Positions 47,555 to 58,087 of a DNA stretch of 64,000 nucleotides are shown piece after piece (positions within the stretch are counted from its first letter, which is position 1; every line of letters begins with the position of its first letter). The stretch lies in NCBI RefSeq assembly GCF_000004195.4, contig NC_030677.2, forward strand, positions 63,308,222 through 63,372,221. Direction: 5' to 3'. The DNA comes from Xenopus tropicalis (taxonomy: Eukaryota; Chordata; Amphibia; Anura; Pipidae). Both the position numbers and the translations under genes were made by a program. Below the pieces are notes generated by a model. It was given only the letters and a program-made list of their open reading frames with translations, made no database searches and was not told the origin of the DNA.

Positions 47555-48396
47555 TTTAGGAAAGTTGGTATTTTTTTTTTAGACATGGTGGCAGCGCTAA
47601 TTACATGAGTTTGCAACAAATCACCTCTTTTTAGTTTTCATTGACTTCACTTACTATATAGTAAAGGAGGGCTGTTTTAAGATACATAAACCATTTAACC
47701 TTTCTGATAGATGATCTACTGATCTATAACAGTGTACTGTTACAACTAAATTCAAATAGATAGATTTAGTGCATGCTGCTTAGTTTGTCACGCAGTTTAA
47801 GGTTGGTCATGATAATCCCCGGTACAACAAAATGTCCTACTATGATGGAAAAAATAATGATAAGGTGATTAAAAAAATAATTGGGAACAAAACCTTGGGT
47901 CACAAAGCTAAACTCCAGGCTGGAGAATGAGGGGAGGGCCATAACTTTATTTGCTCTGTCTGCAACCTTGTATGTTCTGTAATACAGTCCAGATGCTGAG
48001 CTTTACTATTATTGGTTTAAATAGCAGGTTTAGTAAGTGAAGCATTTTACTGATTTTACTTGCATGTATTGTCATTATGTATGCATGAGTATTGCAAAAA
48101 TAGAAAGCTACATTAGGTAAAAAAGTTGACTTTTAACCTCCCGAGCTGTCAAATTTAGCACCCTGCTTCAGTAAATGCTTAAAATTAAATTAAATGAATT
48201 TATGTGATTTGCAAAGTTCCAGTGACATAAAATGTTTCAAAAAGATAGTTATATAAGTGAATAAAGCAGTTAGAAATAAAAACAACAGTACATGTAATTA
48301 TAGCAAATGGTAACTAATTATTGAGTTGGAAACATAACACAAAATATAATATAAAATATATTTTATACCACAGTACTGGTGAATAATATACATTTT
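47555..48396. other. AT-rich intergenic DNA
   Basis: No feature recognised. Confidence 0.4.
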
Positions 48397-48715
48397 GGGG
48401 CCGATTCACTAATATATGAATCTGAATCACGAAATCTGATCATTTCTTTTTGCTTGAATACGGAAATTTCATACTTCTGATTCAAAAGTTCAGAAATTTT
48501 CGTATTAAAACATTCGTTTGAGAATTGCGATCCGAAACGGAGTGAAACCCTTTCTGACTTTGACACTTCAATGCATGATGAGGGAACTTTGTACTTTTGC
48601 ATCAAATATGGTTTTGTTGTGCAAATTAACAAAAATATCGTAGAAAATAAGCACAGTTCTAAAATTTAGAAAAAAATACAATTTTTTTGTATTCGGACAT
48701 TGATGAATGTGCCCC
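48397..48715. mobile_element. GATTCACTAA-type MITE, 319 bp
   Basis: GGGGCCGATTCACTAATAT at the left and ATTGATGAATGTGCCCC at the right, with ATTT/TTTG flanks. The interior (ATCTGAATCACGAAATCTG) differs from the other members, so it is a separate subfamily sharing the termini. Confidence 0.7.
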
Positions 48716-48741
48716 TTTGTGTTTAGAGGGCACCTAAACAT

Positions 48742-48795
48742 TCAGTTGTTTTACTTATTTGTTGCTGAATAGAGATGAGCAACTTCTTTTGCATT
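48742..48795. repeat. Direct repeat, left copy
   Basis: CAGTTGTTTTACTTATTTGT followed by TGCTGAATAGAGATGAG. It recurs in the same orientation at 49757-49810 with few differences and ends in a TAGTGATGAG-like terminus. Confidence 0.65.
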
Positions 48796-48842
48796 TTGCA
48801 AATGCCAAAATGTCTATAAATCTGCACCAAAATTGTGACAAT

Positions 48843-49514
48843 GGGGCCGATTCACTAAAGGTCGATAACGCTCAATGCATAGTTTTATGCATTAAAAAGT
48901 GTTCGTTCCGATTCATCAAAGTAATTTCTCATGCGTTACTACTCATATTGCATGTGCAAAAATTTTTATTATCGCAAAGCGTTATTTCCATCGCATTGAG
49001 GTAATTATCTAATAGAAATAATACTAACGCATAATTCACAGACATATTTTAAGTGTTAAAAGCATAAAATGTGGCGATATTTACTGTGAAACTTAACGCC
49101 TCCCACAAGTAGGCATTACTAAACCACATTGCAGCTGGAGCTGGTGATTGTCTGTGATGACAAAATGACAGAGTTTTGCAGTTGAATTTTTCCTGGAATA
49201 TGAAGAAGAGAATCAAGTATGTATTCACCCTAGAGTGATGCATCCTCCAGTTTTCAGGGAAATGGTCATTTTCAGAACGGTAGTTTTGAGAAAGTAATGG
49301 TTATGTGTGTAATAGCGTGATATTGCATGGTTTAAAATATCGCTTAAAAATATGTCATCGCAACATAAATAACGACAATAAAATCGCTTCTTAATTCATA
49401 CAAGTGTCTTTTTTGTGAATTGATCATTAATACTCCAAATATAAGAAGCGATAATATTTTTTTAATGCATGCTAAAAATAAGCCTAATTTTTTCAGCCTT
49501 TAGTGAATCGGCCC
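48843..49514. mobile_element. GATTCACTAAAGG MITE, 672 bp
   Basis: GGGGCCGATTCACTAAAGGTC to CCTTTAGTGAATCGGCCCT, with AAT adjoining both ends. The first 120 bases match the element at 949-1506 (GCATAGTTTT, AAAAAGTGTTCG, ATTCATCAAAGT, GCGTTACTACTCATAT). Confidence 0.85.
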
Positions 49515-50110
49515 TAATGTGTTTTGATTTACCAGGAAAAAAACAAGCAAGAAAGAAGCAAGAAAAAAAATTGAATGTAAGGCGTAAGAAGAAACACCCA
49601 TTAACTGATTAGGCGTAAAAAAAAAACAAGAAAAAAATGGGTATTGGCGCCAATGCATTTGGCACAAGTAAAACCACCCGTTGACTGTAACACACGTGAC
49701 TTGAGAAAGAACAGAATGAAATATGGCCATCGAATGTATAGGACTGCAATGCAACTACAGTTCTTTTACCTATTTGTTGCTGAATAAGGATGAGATCATT
49801 TCTTTGCATGATACAGATTTGTGGCAATATTTGAGATTTTTGACTAAAATGCATTTGGCATAAAATACAGAAACGCCCATTGACTGTAAAAGCATTAAAT
49901 GGGAAAAATGGGCCCATTGACTCCAATGCATTTGATGCAAAACAAAACTCAGTGAAAAAACATCCATTGAGGCACAGTGTAATATTATAACTCCCAAACT
50001 GCACTGCATCTGAGAAAACAGCAATATGACTAACATACAATGGAATAATGGGTAGCTGCATTCTTATTGGTGAATTCTCTTGCATCATTTGCCCATCTTT
50101 TTTTAGAGAA
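49515..50110. mobile_element. Decayed TAGTGATG-family sequence
   Basis: Several CAATGCATTTGG and CCATTGACT motifs typical of the interior of TAGTGATGRG-family elements occur, and the direct repeat at 49757-49810 carries a degenerate AAGGATGAG terminus. Overlapping minus-strand open frames (to 159 codons, 49609-50088) arise from these repeats. Confidence 0.45.
49757..49810. repeat. Direct repeat, right copy
   Basis: Partner of 48742-48795, sharing TATTTGTTGCTGAATA. Confidence 0.65.
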
Positions 50111-51659
50111 CCTGTAGGCTAATGTCACACCCAGAACAGACAGAACAGTAGATAATTGTCCCACATGATGATTTCTTCAGTGGACTTGGCTGGCTTCCAT
50201 ACAAGGGGTGGATTCCAGCAAACTTAGGTGCCCCATGTGTTCAGTGACAGATGGATGCTACTATATATCTTCACACATGGAGCAGTTGTAGGCCACATCT
50301 GCATTTTCTCCACTTTGTATTACATTTCTTCTTATTGTTCTGTCTGTCTATACTTTTTTTTTATCAATGAACAATACATGAATAAATAAGTTGGCTTAGA
50401 TTTATGCATTATAAATATACACTTAAATAGTGCACTCAAATAGAGCTCTCCGATATCTAGGGAATGTTGTTGCTGGGGCATTTTTTTATTAAGAATAATA
50501 TATTCCTTATGTTTAGTGATAACTATATCAGCTTCAGTTAAACTGTATAAAAGTAAATGGCATTGATGAATCAGCTCAATTAAGAGACAGTCAAGGGGTA
50601 ATCCTGGCTAATGATTTAATCTTTACCAAAAGAGATATAAAACCATTTCACAGTTTTGTTTTTATATTTTGCTGAAAACCCACACAACGAGTCTGGAATA
50701 AAAACCAATTCAATTATCGTAAAGGTATTTACTTTTGCATGAAAACAATATATATTTTTTTCCAATTATCAATTGTGGCATCTTGAAACTGGGCAAGATT
50801 TAAATTGAACTCTTGCTGTAGATGAAAATGCATTTCCATTATTTACTCAAGCAAACAATAAAAATCCCCAAAAGGATAAACCATTGCCAGCACTTTAATG
50901 TGCTGACTTTTTTACATAAATAATGTATAAACTCTAGTCCACTTTTATTGTTCTAACTTTACTTGCCAGCCAAGGGTGTGCTATATTTGAACAGGAGAAA
51001 ACTGTTTAAATGCAGTTGCCATATTCTACAACCTAGGCAGCATTGATAAAGAATGTCAGTTTCTTGCATTAATATGTCATTAGTGGATGTAAAGGTGAAT
51101 AAAACTATGTCATTCCAACTCTGAGAATTCTATTGTTTCTTCTGTGCTATGACTGTTGCATTCGGGAAACAATGCACAATTCAACAGCATTATTTTCACC
51201 TCAGTGAGGCAATTAAAATAACATTAGTACTTTTTGGTGGATAATCAAGATGGCAGTGACAAGTTGTTAAGCAAAGCTTCAACAAAAGATGCTTACATTT
51301 TGTAAAATATTCATAAACATAAATTACATTTTTGGCAGACACATTTCATGTAATAGAACAGCTCAAAATATTTCATATTGCATGAAAAAAAATGCTTTTC
51401 ATTCCTGAATGAGCAAATGCAAATATAAAGAAGTACGGTTAGTATAAATAACAGCAGAACTTGCTGCCAAAAAGATTTGATTTCAAACACCCAGACCAAA
51501 ATATTTCCACTCCCCTCATAACTAAAATGTGACAGTTTAGGACTATATTTAAAATCATTCATTGTATTTCATGTTTTACTTTTATTATATAGAATGTTTT
51601 GTTAAACTTATTGTTACAATTGGCACCTTAAACACAGAACTAACATCAAGATACTGTTT
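50111..51659. other. AT-rich intergenic DNA
   Basis: No feature recognised. Confidence 0.4.
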
Positions 51660-52140
51660 CAGCTCACTCTTCTGTCTACAGCAACCGCCTTTGGCTGGAC
51701 GAGAGTTCTGGGCAAGCAAAGGGGCCCAGTAGTAGCAAAGGCAGAGGAGGAAATGCCAATGCAGTGGGAACTTAGCAGGAGTTGGTGAGGCAGAATATGA
51801 GCAAGGTCAAATTACAGGCAGTGGTCAGTCCAGGCAGAGTTCAAGCAAGGTTAAATAACAGGCAGAGGTCGGTAACAGAAGGCAATAACAAAACACACCC
51901 AGGAACTATGAATATAGACCTACAATGGGCACTGAATCACTGGGCGCAGGGGTTTTAATATTTACATTTTCACTCCAAATATGACATCACACGGTGCATC
52001 ATCTTTTGGCGCACATTACTTATAGGTGTGACTATGCGCCGAGGAAACAAACACTTGTGTGCACGCCTGGTGCACACAAGAAGACTGCAGGCATCCCCGA
52101 GATGGCAGCAGCGGGACGCTGCTGCCCCACTAAACAACCA
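51660..52140. repeat. Unclassified repeat with short tandem segment
   Basis: GC content rises. GCAAGGTCAAATTACAGGCAG (about 51801) and GCAAGGTTAAATAACAGGCAG (about 51845) form a two-copy tandem of about 44 bases. Further CAGGCAGAG motifs occur. It looks like part of a frog interspersed repeat, but I cannot name it or find termini. Confidence 0.4.
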
Positions 52141-52274
52141 GGTAATCTAACATTTGGTAGGACAAATTGTGCAGATTAAGGAAGAGGATTTGTCAAATTC
52201 AGATTGAAGGAGATGAGATAGTAAGTGCCCAGGAGGTAAGAAAGTGGCCAAAATGAATACAAAGATATCTTGTA

Positions 52275-52865
52275 TAGAGATGTAGCGAACTGTTCGCCGG
52301 AGAACTAATTCGCACGAAAATCGGGTGTTCGCAAGTTCGCAAGTTCGCGAACTTTTAGTGATGTTCGCAATTTTGGGTTCGCCTTAGCTGGAGCCAAATT
52401 TTGACCTCTCACCCCAGAGCCAGCAGATACATGGCAGCCAATCAGGCAGCTCTCCCTCCTGGACCACCCCCGGACCACTCCCTTCCATATATAAACCGAA
52501 GCCCAGCAACCATTTTACATTCTGCCTGTGTGTGCTTGATGAGTTAGCATAGGGAGAGAGCTGTGCAGGGGTTTGAGGGACAGTTTAGGTAGCTTTGCTG
52601 ACTAGTAATCTACTTTCTACTGCTCTGTATGTAGCTGCTGGGGACAGCTGTCCTTCTGATCTCATCTGCTGTAACCCAATAGTCCTTGTAAGGACTGCTT
52701 TTATTTTCTGATCAGTTTTCTGGCCATAAATGGCTTTTCTAGGTTTCAAAGTTCGCCTTCTCATTGAAGTCTATGGGGTTCGCAAAGTTCGCAAAAGTTC
52801 GCACTTTTTGGCAGAAGTTCGCAAACGGGTTCGCGAACTTTTTTGTGAGGTTCGCTACATCCCTA
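52275..52865. mobile_element. hAT-type MITE with TATA-like core, 591 bp
   Basis: Ends TAGAGATGTAGCGAACTG and GGTTCGCTACATCCCTA, with a perfect 8-bp duplication ATCTTGTA (52267-52274 and 52866-52873). The arms share TTCGCGAAC and CATTGAAGTCTATGGGG-type motifs with 17075-17597. Between them is non-palindromic DNA with CCATATATAAACCG at about 52485, a good TATA-box match, preceded by an AGCCAATCA CCAAT-like site (52437). Confidence 0.9.
52485..52497 (+). promoter_or_regulatory. TATA-like motif inside the MITE
   Basis: CCATATATAAACC about 45 bases downstream of a CCAAT motif. No transcript evidence is available from sequence alone. Confidence 0.35.
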
Positions 52866-52873
52866 ATCTTGTA

Positions 52874-53762
52874 TTTTTGATTAAATATTGAGAAAAAGTT
52901 GTAAATGAAACAGAATTAGACTAATTACTTTTCATGTGGCCTCAAAGCTATTCTCATATTTTTTGTGGTCACAAAGCATTTGTTGTTTTTAATCGAGATT
53001 TTTTAAAAATGAAAATCTCTGCTTAGAAAAAGAAATGCAATCAAATGCAAACCTAAAATGGAACCCAAATTAAAAACCTTGATCATGAATAAGCAAAAAG
53101 GAATCAGCAGAACTTTACTACAACTACCAATGTACTAATATAAAAAATGTATAAATTTGCCTCTAAACTTAATAGGATCTCTGGAATTCTTTACAAGTGT
53201 GGCCCTTTGCCTGTGCCTATGTAAATAAAACCTCATTTTATTTAGTGGAAGTAGAACACAGTGGGTCTTATACATTCTTAGCTTCAAGTGTAGTTTTTGA
53301 CACTGACTTTGGCTATAAATGAGTACCTTAAGACCCCTGTTTGAAATAGATAACCAATATTTTATTATACCCAACTGAATGATCCTCTGAGTTATTCTAG
53401 GATTTTATAATATTTTAAGCAAGTTCAATGAAAAATGATATGCTATATTGATGATGCATTAGCTCTTCATTTCAAGACAATGTATTACTATATCTCCTTT
53501 TACATTATAATAACAATGAACCCATCATCAGTATAGAAAGAGAAGTCTGAATAATATTTGAATTGTTTCGTTAAAAGATAGAAGTAATATTTCACTTTTA
53601 AGGCACCTGGCATTTACTAGGGCAAATTGCTTATCGGAGGAATTATTTTACTTTTAGTAATACTTTAATAGCTTTGTTGACTATAAAAAAAGAGAGGCAT
53701 GTAACATTTTTTTCACTGTAGTCCGTAATGTTCCTTGGCAAAAGTTTGCTTATTGACTCTGT
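52874..53762. other. AT-rich intergenic DNA
   Basis: No feature recognised. Confidence 0.4.
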
Positions 53763-53850
53763 GGGAGGTGTTAGTTGCATAGTTACATAATTAATTTGGG
53801 TTGACTAAAGACCATGAAGTTCAACCCCAATGGACATTTGTATTTATAGA
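53763..53850 (-). mobile_element. LINE-like 3' end fragment
   Basis: Read on the minus strand, GGTTGAACTTCATGGTCTTT then CAACCCAAATTAATTATGTAACTATG matches the recalled 3' end of the LINE seen at 35700-35945. It abuts a GATA repeat. Confidence 0.5.
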
Positions 53851-53856
53851 AATAGA

Positions 53857-53857
53857 T

Positions 53858-53901
<44 letters not shown>
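53857..53901 (+). repeat. GATA microsatellite
   Basis: About eleven uninterrupted GATA units. Confidence 0.95.
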
Positions 53902-54333
53902 TAGACATATACCTATACAGACTCATAATACACAAATACATACACAAATATAAGGACTTGTGTACATGCATAAGTGCAATTGTATCAGTCAGATGCACAT
54001 AAAACCATTTTCATTATAGGTGCTTGCATCAATATGCACTCCTTGTTCTTCTGTATACTAGCACTTGGCGTCCTTCCTGCCTTTCATTCTGAATTGAGTG
54101 TTGCTGCACCTATTGCCGCAGGGGAACCCTGAAGTTACTGCCACTTCCTGATCAGGAGGTAGTTTTAGGGTTCCCTTCACACCCAGTGGTAATAGGCACA
54201 GCACACTTGTGCCTATATAATCAGACACAGACATCAGTCTCATGCCTCTTGTTCTTTATATCTAGTTCTTTAGATATAGTAAAGCCTCATTGTATTGTAT
54301 GTATGTTTTGTAGTCTTTTGTCTGCTCATCAGA
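53902..54333. other. Intergenic DNA
   Basis: AGGGGAACCCTGAAGTTACTG and CCTGATCAGGAGG near 54120-54160 may be part of an old repeat. Nothing firm. Confidence 0.3.
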
Positions 54334-54758
54334 TTAAAGGAACAGTAACACCAAAAAATGAAAGAGCTTTAAAGTAATAAAAATATAATGCACTGTTGCC
54401 CTGCGCTGGTAAAACTGGTGTGTTTGCTACAGTAACACTACTATAATTTATATAATAAGCTGCTGTGTAGCCCCGGGGGCAGCCATTCAAGCTGGAAAAA
54501 AGGAGAAAAGGCACAGGTTACATTGCAGATAACAGATAAGCTCTGTAGAATACAATAGTGTTTTATCTGTTATCTGCTATGTGCCTGTGCCTTTTCTCCT
54601 TTGAATGGCTGCCCCCATGGCTACATAGCAGCTTATCTATATAAATTATAGTAAACTTTCTGAAGTAAACACACAACTTTTACCAGTGCAGGGCAGCAGC
54701 ACATTATATTTTAGTTATTTTTATACACTTTCATTTTTTGGTGTTACTGTTCCTTTAA
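54334..54758. mobile_element. T2-family MITE, 425 bp, copy 2
   Basis: TTAAAGGAACAGTAACACC to GGTGTTACTGTTCCTTTAA. Same length as 2028-2452 and the same orientation of all internal motifs, with scattered substitutions only (for example GCCCCGGGGGC here for GCCCTGGGGGC there). In this copy the terminal inverted repeats are identical for about 26 bases. Confidence 0.92.
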
Positions 54759-55679
54759 TGTGGAAGTGGTAGCACAGGTCTTTATTCAGAGATTCTAAAA
54801 CAAAAACCCCCACTTGAAAGGCATATATCATGCATCAATCCTTCAGTTATTAAGATATTTACCTAGTTTATTGTTCTTATTGCCTCTAGGGGCACTTGTT
54901 TGAATAATCTTGTTTGAAATGTTGCATTTTTTATATTTGTCTTACATTTTGTGCTTAGATTAGTTAATTGGCAGATAAAATTTTATTTTTTTTATTTTGA
55001 GACACAAATGAAGGGGGCCTGCACTGGCCTGCTTATAAAACAAGGTCAGTAATATTATAGGTGAGTAAAATTGATCTCTGTCATTGGATGATACTCTATT
55101 TTAATATTATGCAATCAAAATGGAGGTCCTCATGTGTGACTAGAATGTACCTGCACTTCTGTGCTAAACAAATTAGGAAACCCATTTTATTTCTTAATGT
55201 ATTTATTGGCAAGGGTTTATGCTTTTTTGTGTTTATGTGCCGACCAAAAAAATTAACCTTTTGAGGCCATGCTTTTTATTCAGGTCTTGGGGGAAATGTA
55301 TATCTTTACACTTCCCCTACCCCAAATGCCTACGGCTTGTATTCCAGGGAGTCCTATGGCTAATATCCCTTAAGTAATAGGTCAGGCATGGGGGTTAATG
55401 GATGCACTTTATTGATCTCATTAAATGGGTACCCATAATAAATCTAATATGGGGTTATTTATCTATTTGTTTAGTGTACCACCGTTGCCCTTTTGCATGC
55501 TTTTGAAGTTGTTTCATGGTCTGTTTGATATTTTAGTTACAATAATTACAATCATCATATGTTTTTGTCAAGCACAATTCTTACCCATTTACTCAGTTAC
55601 ACCCAACAATTAACCTTGACCCTGTGCAAAATGTCTTGTGGAATCCTTTGGCAGGAGACAATTTTACCAAACACTATTT
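54759..55679. other. AT-rich intergenic DNA
   Basis: No feature recognised. Confidence 0.4.
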
Positions 55680-56356
55680 TTAAAGGGCTAGTATACCCCC
55701 CTTGTTCAACTTTAGTTCAATGAATAGGGCTTGTGCCAAACTTTTTGATAAAATCACAAAAATCTATGCTTTTTGTTATTTATTGTGCTAAACCGGGCAA
55801 ACAGGCAAACAAAAGCTATTATATGTTTGGTATATGCAAGATAATCAGATTACCAATGTAAAACCCCTTTCCATCCATCTTGGTGACTGCAAGAGTTCAT
55901 TATAAAAGCTGGCCATACACGCACTGATACTATCGTACGAAACCTCGTTTCGTACGATATTCGGTGCGTGTATGGCATGTCGGCGAGTCGACCGATATCG
56001 CAGGAAGCTGCTGATATCGGACGACTCGCCGATCGGCCAGGTTAGAAAATTTTGATCGGGCGCCATAGAAGGCGCCTGACCAAAATCTGCCGTCAGGGCT
56101 GAATCGGCAGAAGGAGGTAGAAATCTTATTGTTTCTACCTCCTTATCTGCTGTTTCAGCCCTGACTGTGTGTGGCGGATCTGACGATGTTTTGTGCGACC
56201 GATGGTCGCACGAAACATGGTCAGATCGCCACGTGTATGGCCAGCTAAAGGGGAATTTTCTTTTCACTAGTAACCTAATTATCATCCTAAAAAGAACGAA
56301 ACAGTCCAACTATTGATTGGACTCATGTTGAACTAGAGGGTATATTCGCCTTTTAA
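55680..56356. mobile_element. T2-like element carrying a nested MITE
   Basis: TTAAAGGGCTAGTATACCCC followed by TTGTTCAAC on the left; GTTGAACTAGAGGGTATATTC then GCCTTTTAA on the right, an inverted pair. Another MITE (55908-56245) lies inside. The host portion is about 340 bases. Confidence 0.75.
55908..56245. mobile_element. Nested foldback MITE, GCTGGCCATACACG termini
   Basis: GCTGGCCATACACGCACTG on the left and CACGTGTATGGCCAGC on the right are inverted. The interior holds several further inverted pairs: CGTACGAAAC with GTTTCGTACG (55933-55957), GCCGATATC-type motifs, and GGAGGTAGAAAT with TTTCTACCTCC around 56115-56142. CpG-rich. The minus-strand frame of 154 codons (55845-56309) is produced by this repeat. 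Confidence 0.85.
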
Positions 56357-56392
56357 GCTCAATTTAGAACCTTGTAAAGCCTGAATTGAATA

Positions 56393-56720
56393 CAGGTATG
56401 GGATCCCTTATCCGGAAACCCGTTATCCAGAAAGCTCCGAATTACGGAAAGACTGTCTCCCATAGACTCCATTTTAATCAAATAATTCAGATTTTTAAAA
56501 TTGATTTCCTTTTTCTCTGTAAAAATAAAACAGTGCTTTGTATTTGATCCCAACTAAAATATAATGAATCCTTATTGGATGCAAAATAATCCTATTGGGT
56601 TTAATTAATGTTTTATTGATTTTTTAGTAGACTTAAGGTATGAAGATCCAAATTACAGAAAGACCCCTTATCCGGAATACACTTGGTCCCGAGCATTCTG
56701 GATAACAGGTCCTATACCTG
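56393..56720. mobile_element. TA-flanked CAGGTATGGGA MITE, complete, 328 bp
   Basis: TACAGGTATGGGATCCCTTAT to GGTCCTATACCTGTA, with TA on both sides. Inner inverted motifs TTATCCGGAAACCC and TTATCCGGAATACAC are preserved. It is close to 36537-36853 and 60107-60435 (inverse orientation). Confidence 0.9.
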
Positions 56721-57336
56721 TATTTATATAGATATATATATAATTGCAGTGTGCCCACAATAGCATGATAATTACTATTATTTTAGAATCCCTCACACAT
56801 GAAAGTGTAGTTTTCTATTTTTCCAGACAGACAAAAACTTTATGATATGTTATTACATTGGGCAAATTCATCAAAGTGTCTAAGATAATTTACTGCTTGA
56901 TGAATCAACCCAACAGAATGTCATTGCATAAACTCACATTATACTCATGTGAGAGAGAAATTCCTTCTGATAAAGATGAATCTACTCTCACATATTAAGG
57001 AAAGGAAAATCTATATGTCTGCTTTTGAGCTGTTGTAATGGTACAGTATTGGAGAAACAATTAGAGGATAATTGGATTAGTACTATATTTGCGGGGGTTT
57101 TGTTTCTTTATTATGTAAGTCTTGGATCACAATGAACTTAATATATTTGTGGTTAAGTAAACTCTCCCCTTATGTAACCGTATATTATGAATAAGAAGCC
57201 ACAAGCAAAGGCAGCAGATGATCCTTCATAAAACAGTATTTTTATACAAGGATTTGTAGATATAAAAGTATTCAAGTTTAATATTTAATCATTGTTTGTT
57301 CTGGTTATTGTGAGAAAAATATGTTCCTGTATAAAA
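56721..57336. other. AT-rich intergenic DNA
   Basis: No feature recognised. Confidence 0.4.
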
Positions 57337-57885
57337 GAAAATACATGTGTAATATGTATGTTAACTCTCCTCTTGTCTTGCAGAAGAGGACACTTAAAAT
57401 CCATGAAAAACTACTTTATTCCTTTTACATATTTGAGTACTATTGTGGTTTAATAGTATACAGAGATCAGTTATGTATATGTAGCAATAAGTATATAATA
57501 CAAATACAATAGTTTATGTATTATGTGGGTAATGAAGCTGTTCCACAATAACCAGACAACCAGTGAAAGGCAGACAACTGTGTCAAGTTGCTTTCAGTAA
57601 ATAGGTATCATTCTTTACATAAATGATATTGTGTTTTTGTGCGTACTATGCTGCATGTAAATGAACTCCACTGGTAGGGAAGAAATTACTATCCTGCCTC
57701 TGGAACAGCTGCATTATCCACAAAATACATTCACCATTGTATTTGCATTATATACTTATTGCTACATATACATAACTGATTTCTGTAATCAGTAAAAGGA
57801 GTCAAGTAGTTTTTCATGGATTTTAAGTATCCTCTTCTGCAGGACAAGAAGATAGTTAGCATATATATGTATTACACATTGTATT

Positions 57886-57887
<2 letters not shown>
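57337..57887. mobile_element. Large imperfect inverted repeat, 551 bp, family not recognised
   Basis: Left motifs GTGTAATATGTATG, TTGCAGAAGAGGA, CTTAAAATCCATGAAAAACTACT, CAGTTATGTATATGTAGCAATAAGTATATAAT and AAGCTGTTCC all recur in inverse order and orientation on the right (for example AGTAGTTTTTCATGGATTTT at 57807). The centre is near 57612. I do not recognise the termini (about GAAAATACATGTGTAAT and its inverse at 57871-57887). A TA array adjoins the right end. Confidence 0.8.

Positions 57888-57888
<1 letters not shown>

Positions 57889-57930
<42 letters not shown>
57889..57930. repeat. TA microsatellite
   Basis: Uninterrupted TA array of about 42 bases. Confidence 0.95.
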
Positions 57931-57933
<3 letters not shown>

Positions 57934-57934
57934 T

Positions 57935-58087
57935 ACAGGGAGGAGCATTGTTTTATTATTATATAGAAAAAGGAAATCATTTTTAAAAATTAGAATTATT
58001 TTCTTATAATGGAGTTTATGGGAGATGGCCTTTCTGTAATTCAGAACTTTCTGGATACAAGTTTCCGGATAAGGGATCCCATACCTG
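57935..58087 (-). mobile_element. TA-flanked CAGGTATGGGA MITE, partial
   Basis: The right end CCGGATAAGGGATCCCATACCTGTA and the interior AGAAAAAGGAAATCA are present. The other half is missing, apparently replaced by the TA array. Confidence 0.75.

Noticed and set aside
49609..50088. 159-codon minus-strand frame
   Set aside because: Repeated internal motifs (KCI/NALE-type) reflect reiterated CAATGCATTTGG units of a decayed MITE family.
55845..56309. 154-codon minus-strand frame
   Set aside because: Spans the nested foldback MITE and its host element; no domain.
56359..56553. Open frame similar to one at 60275-60541
   Set aside because: Both come from copies of the TA-flanked CAGGTATGGGA MITE in opposite orientation.
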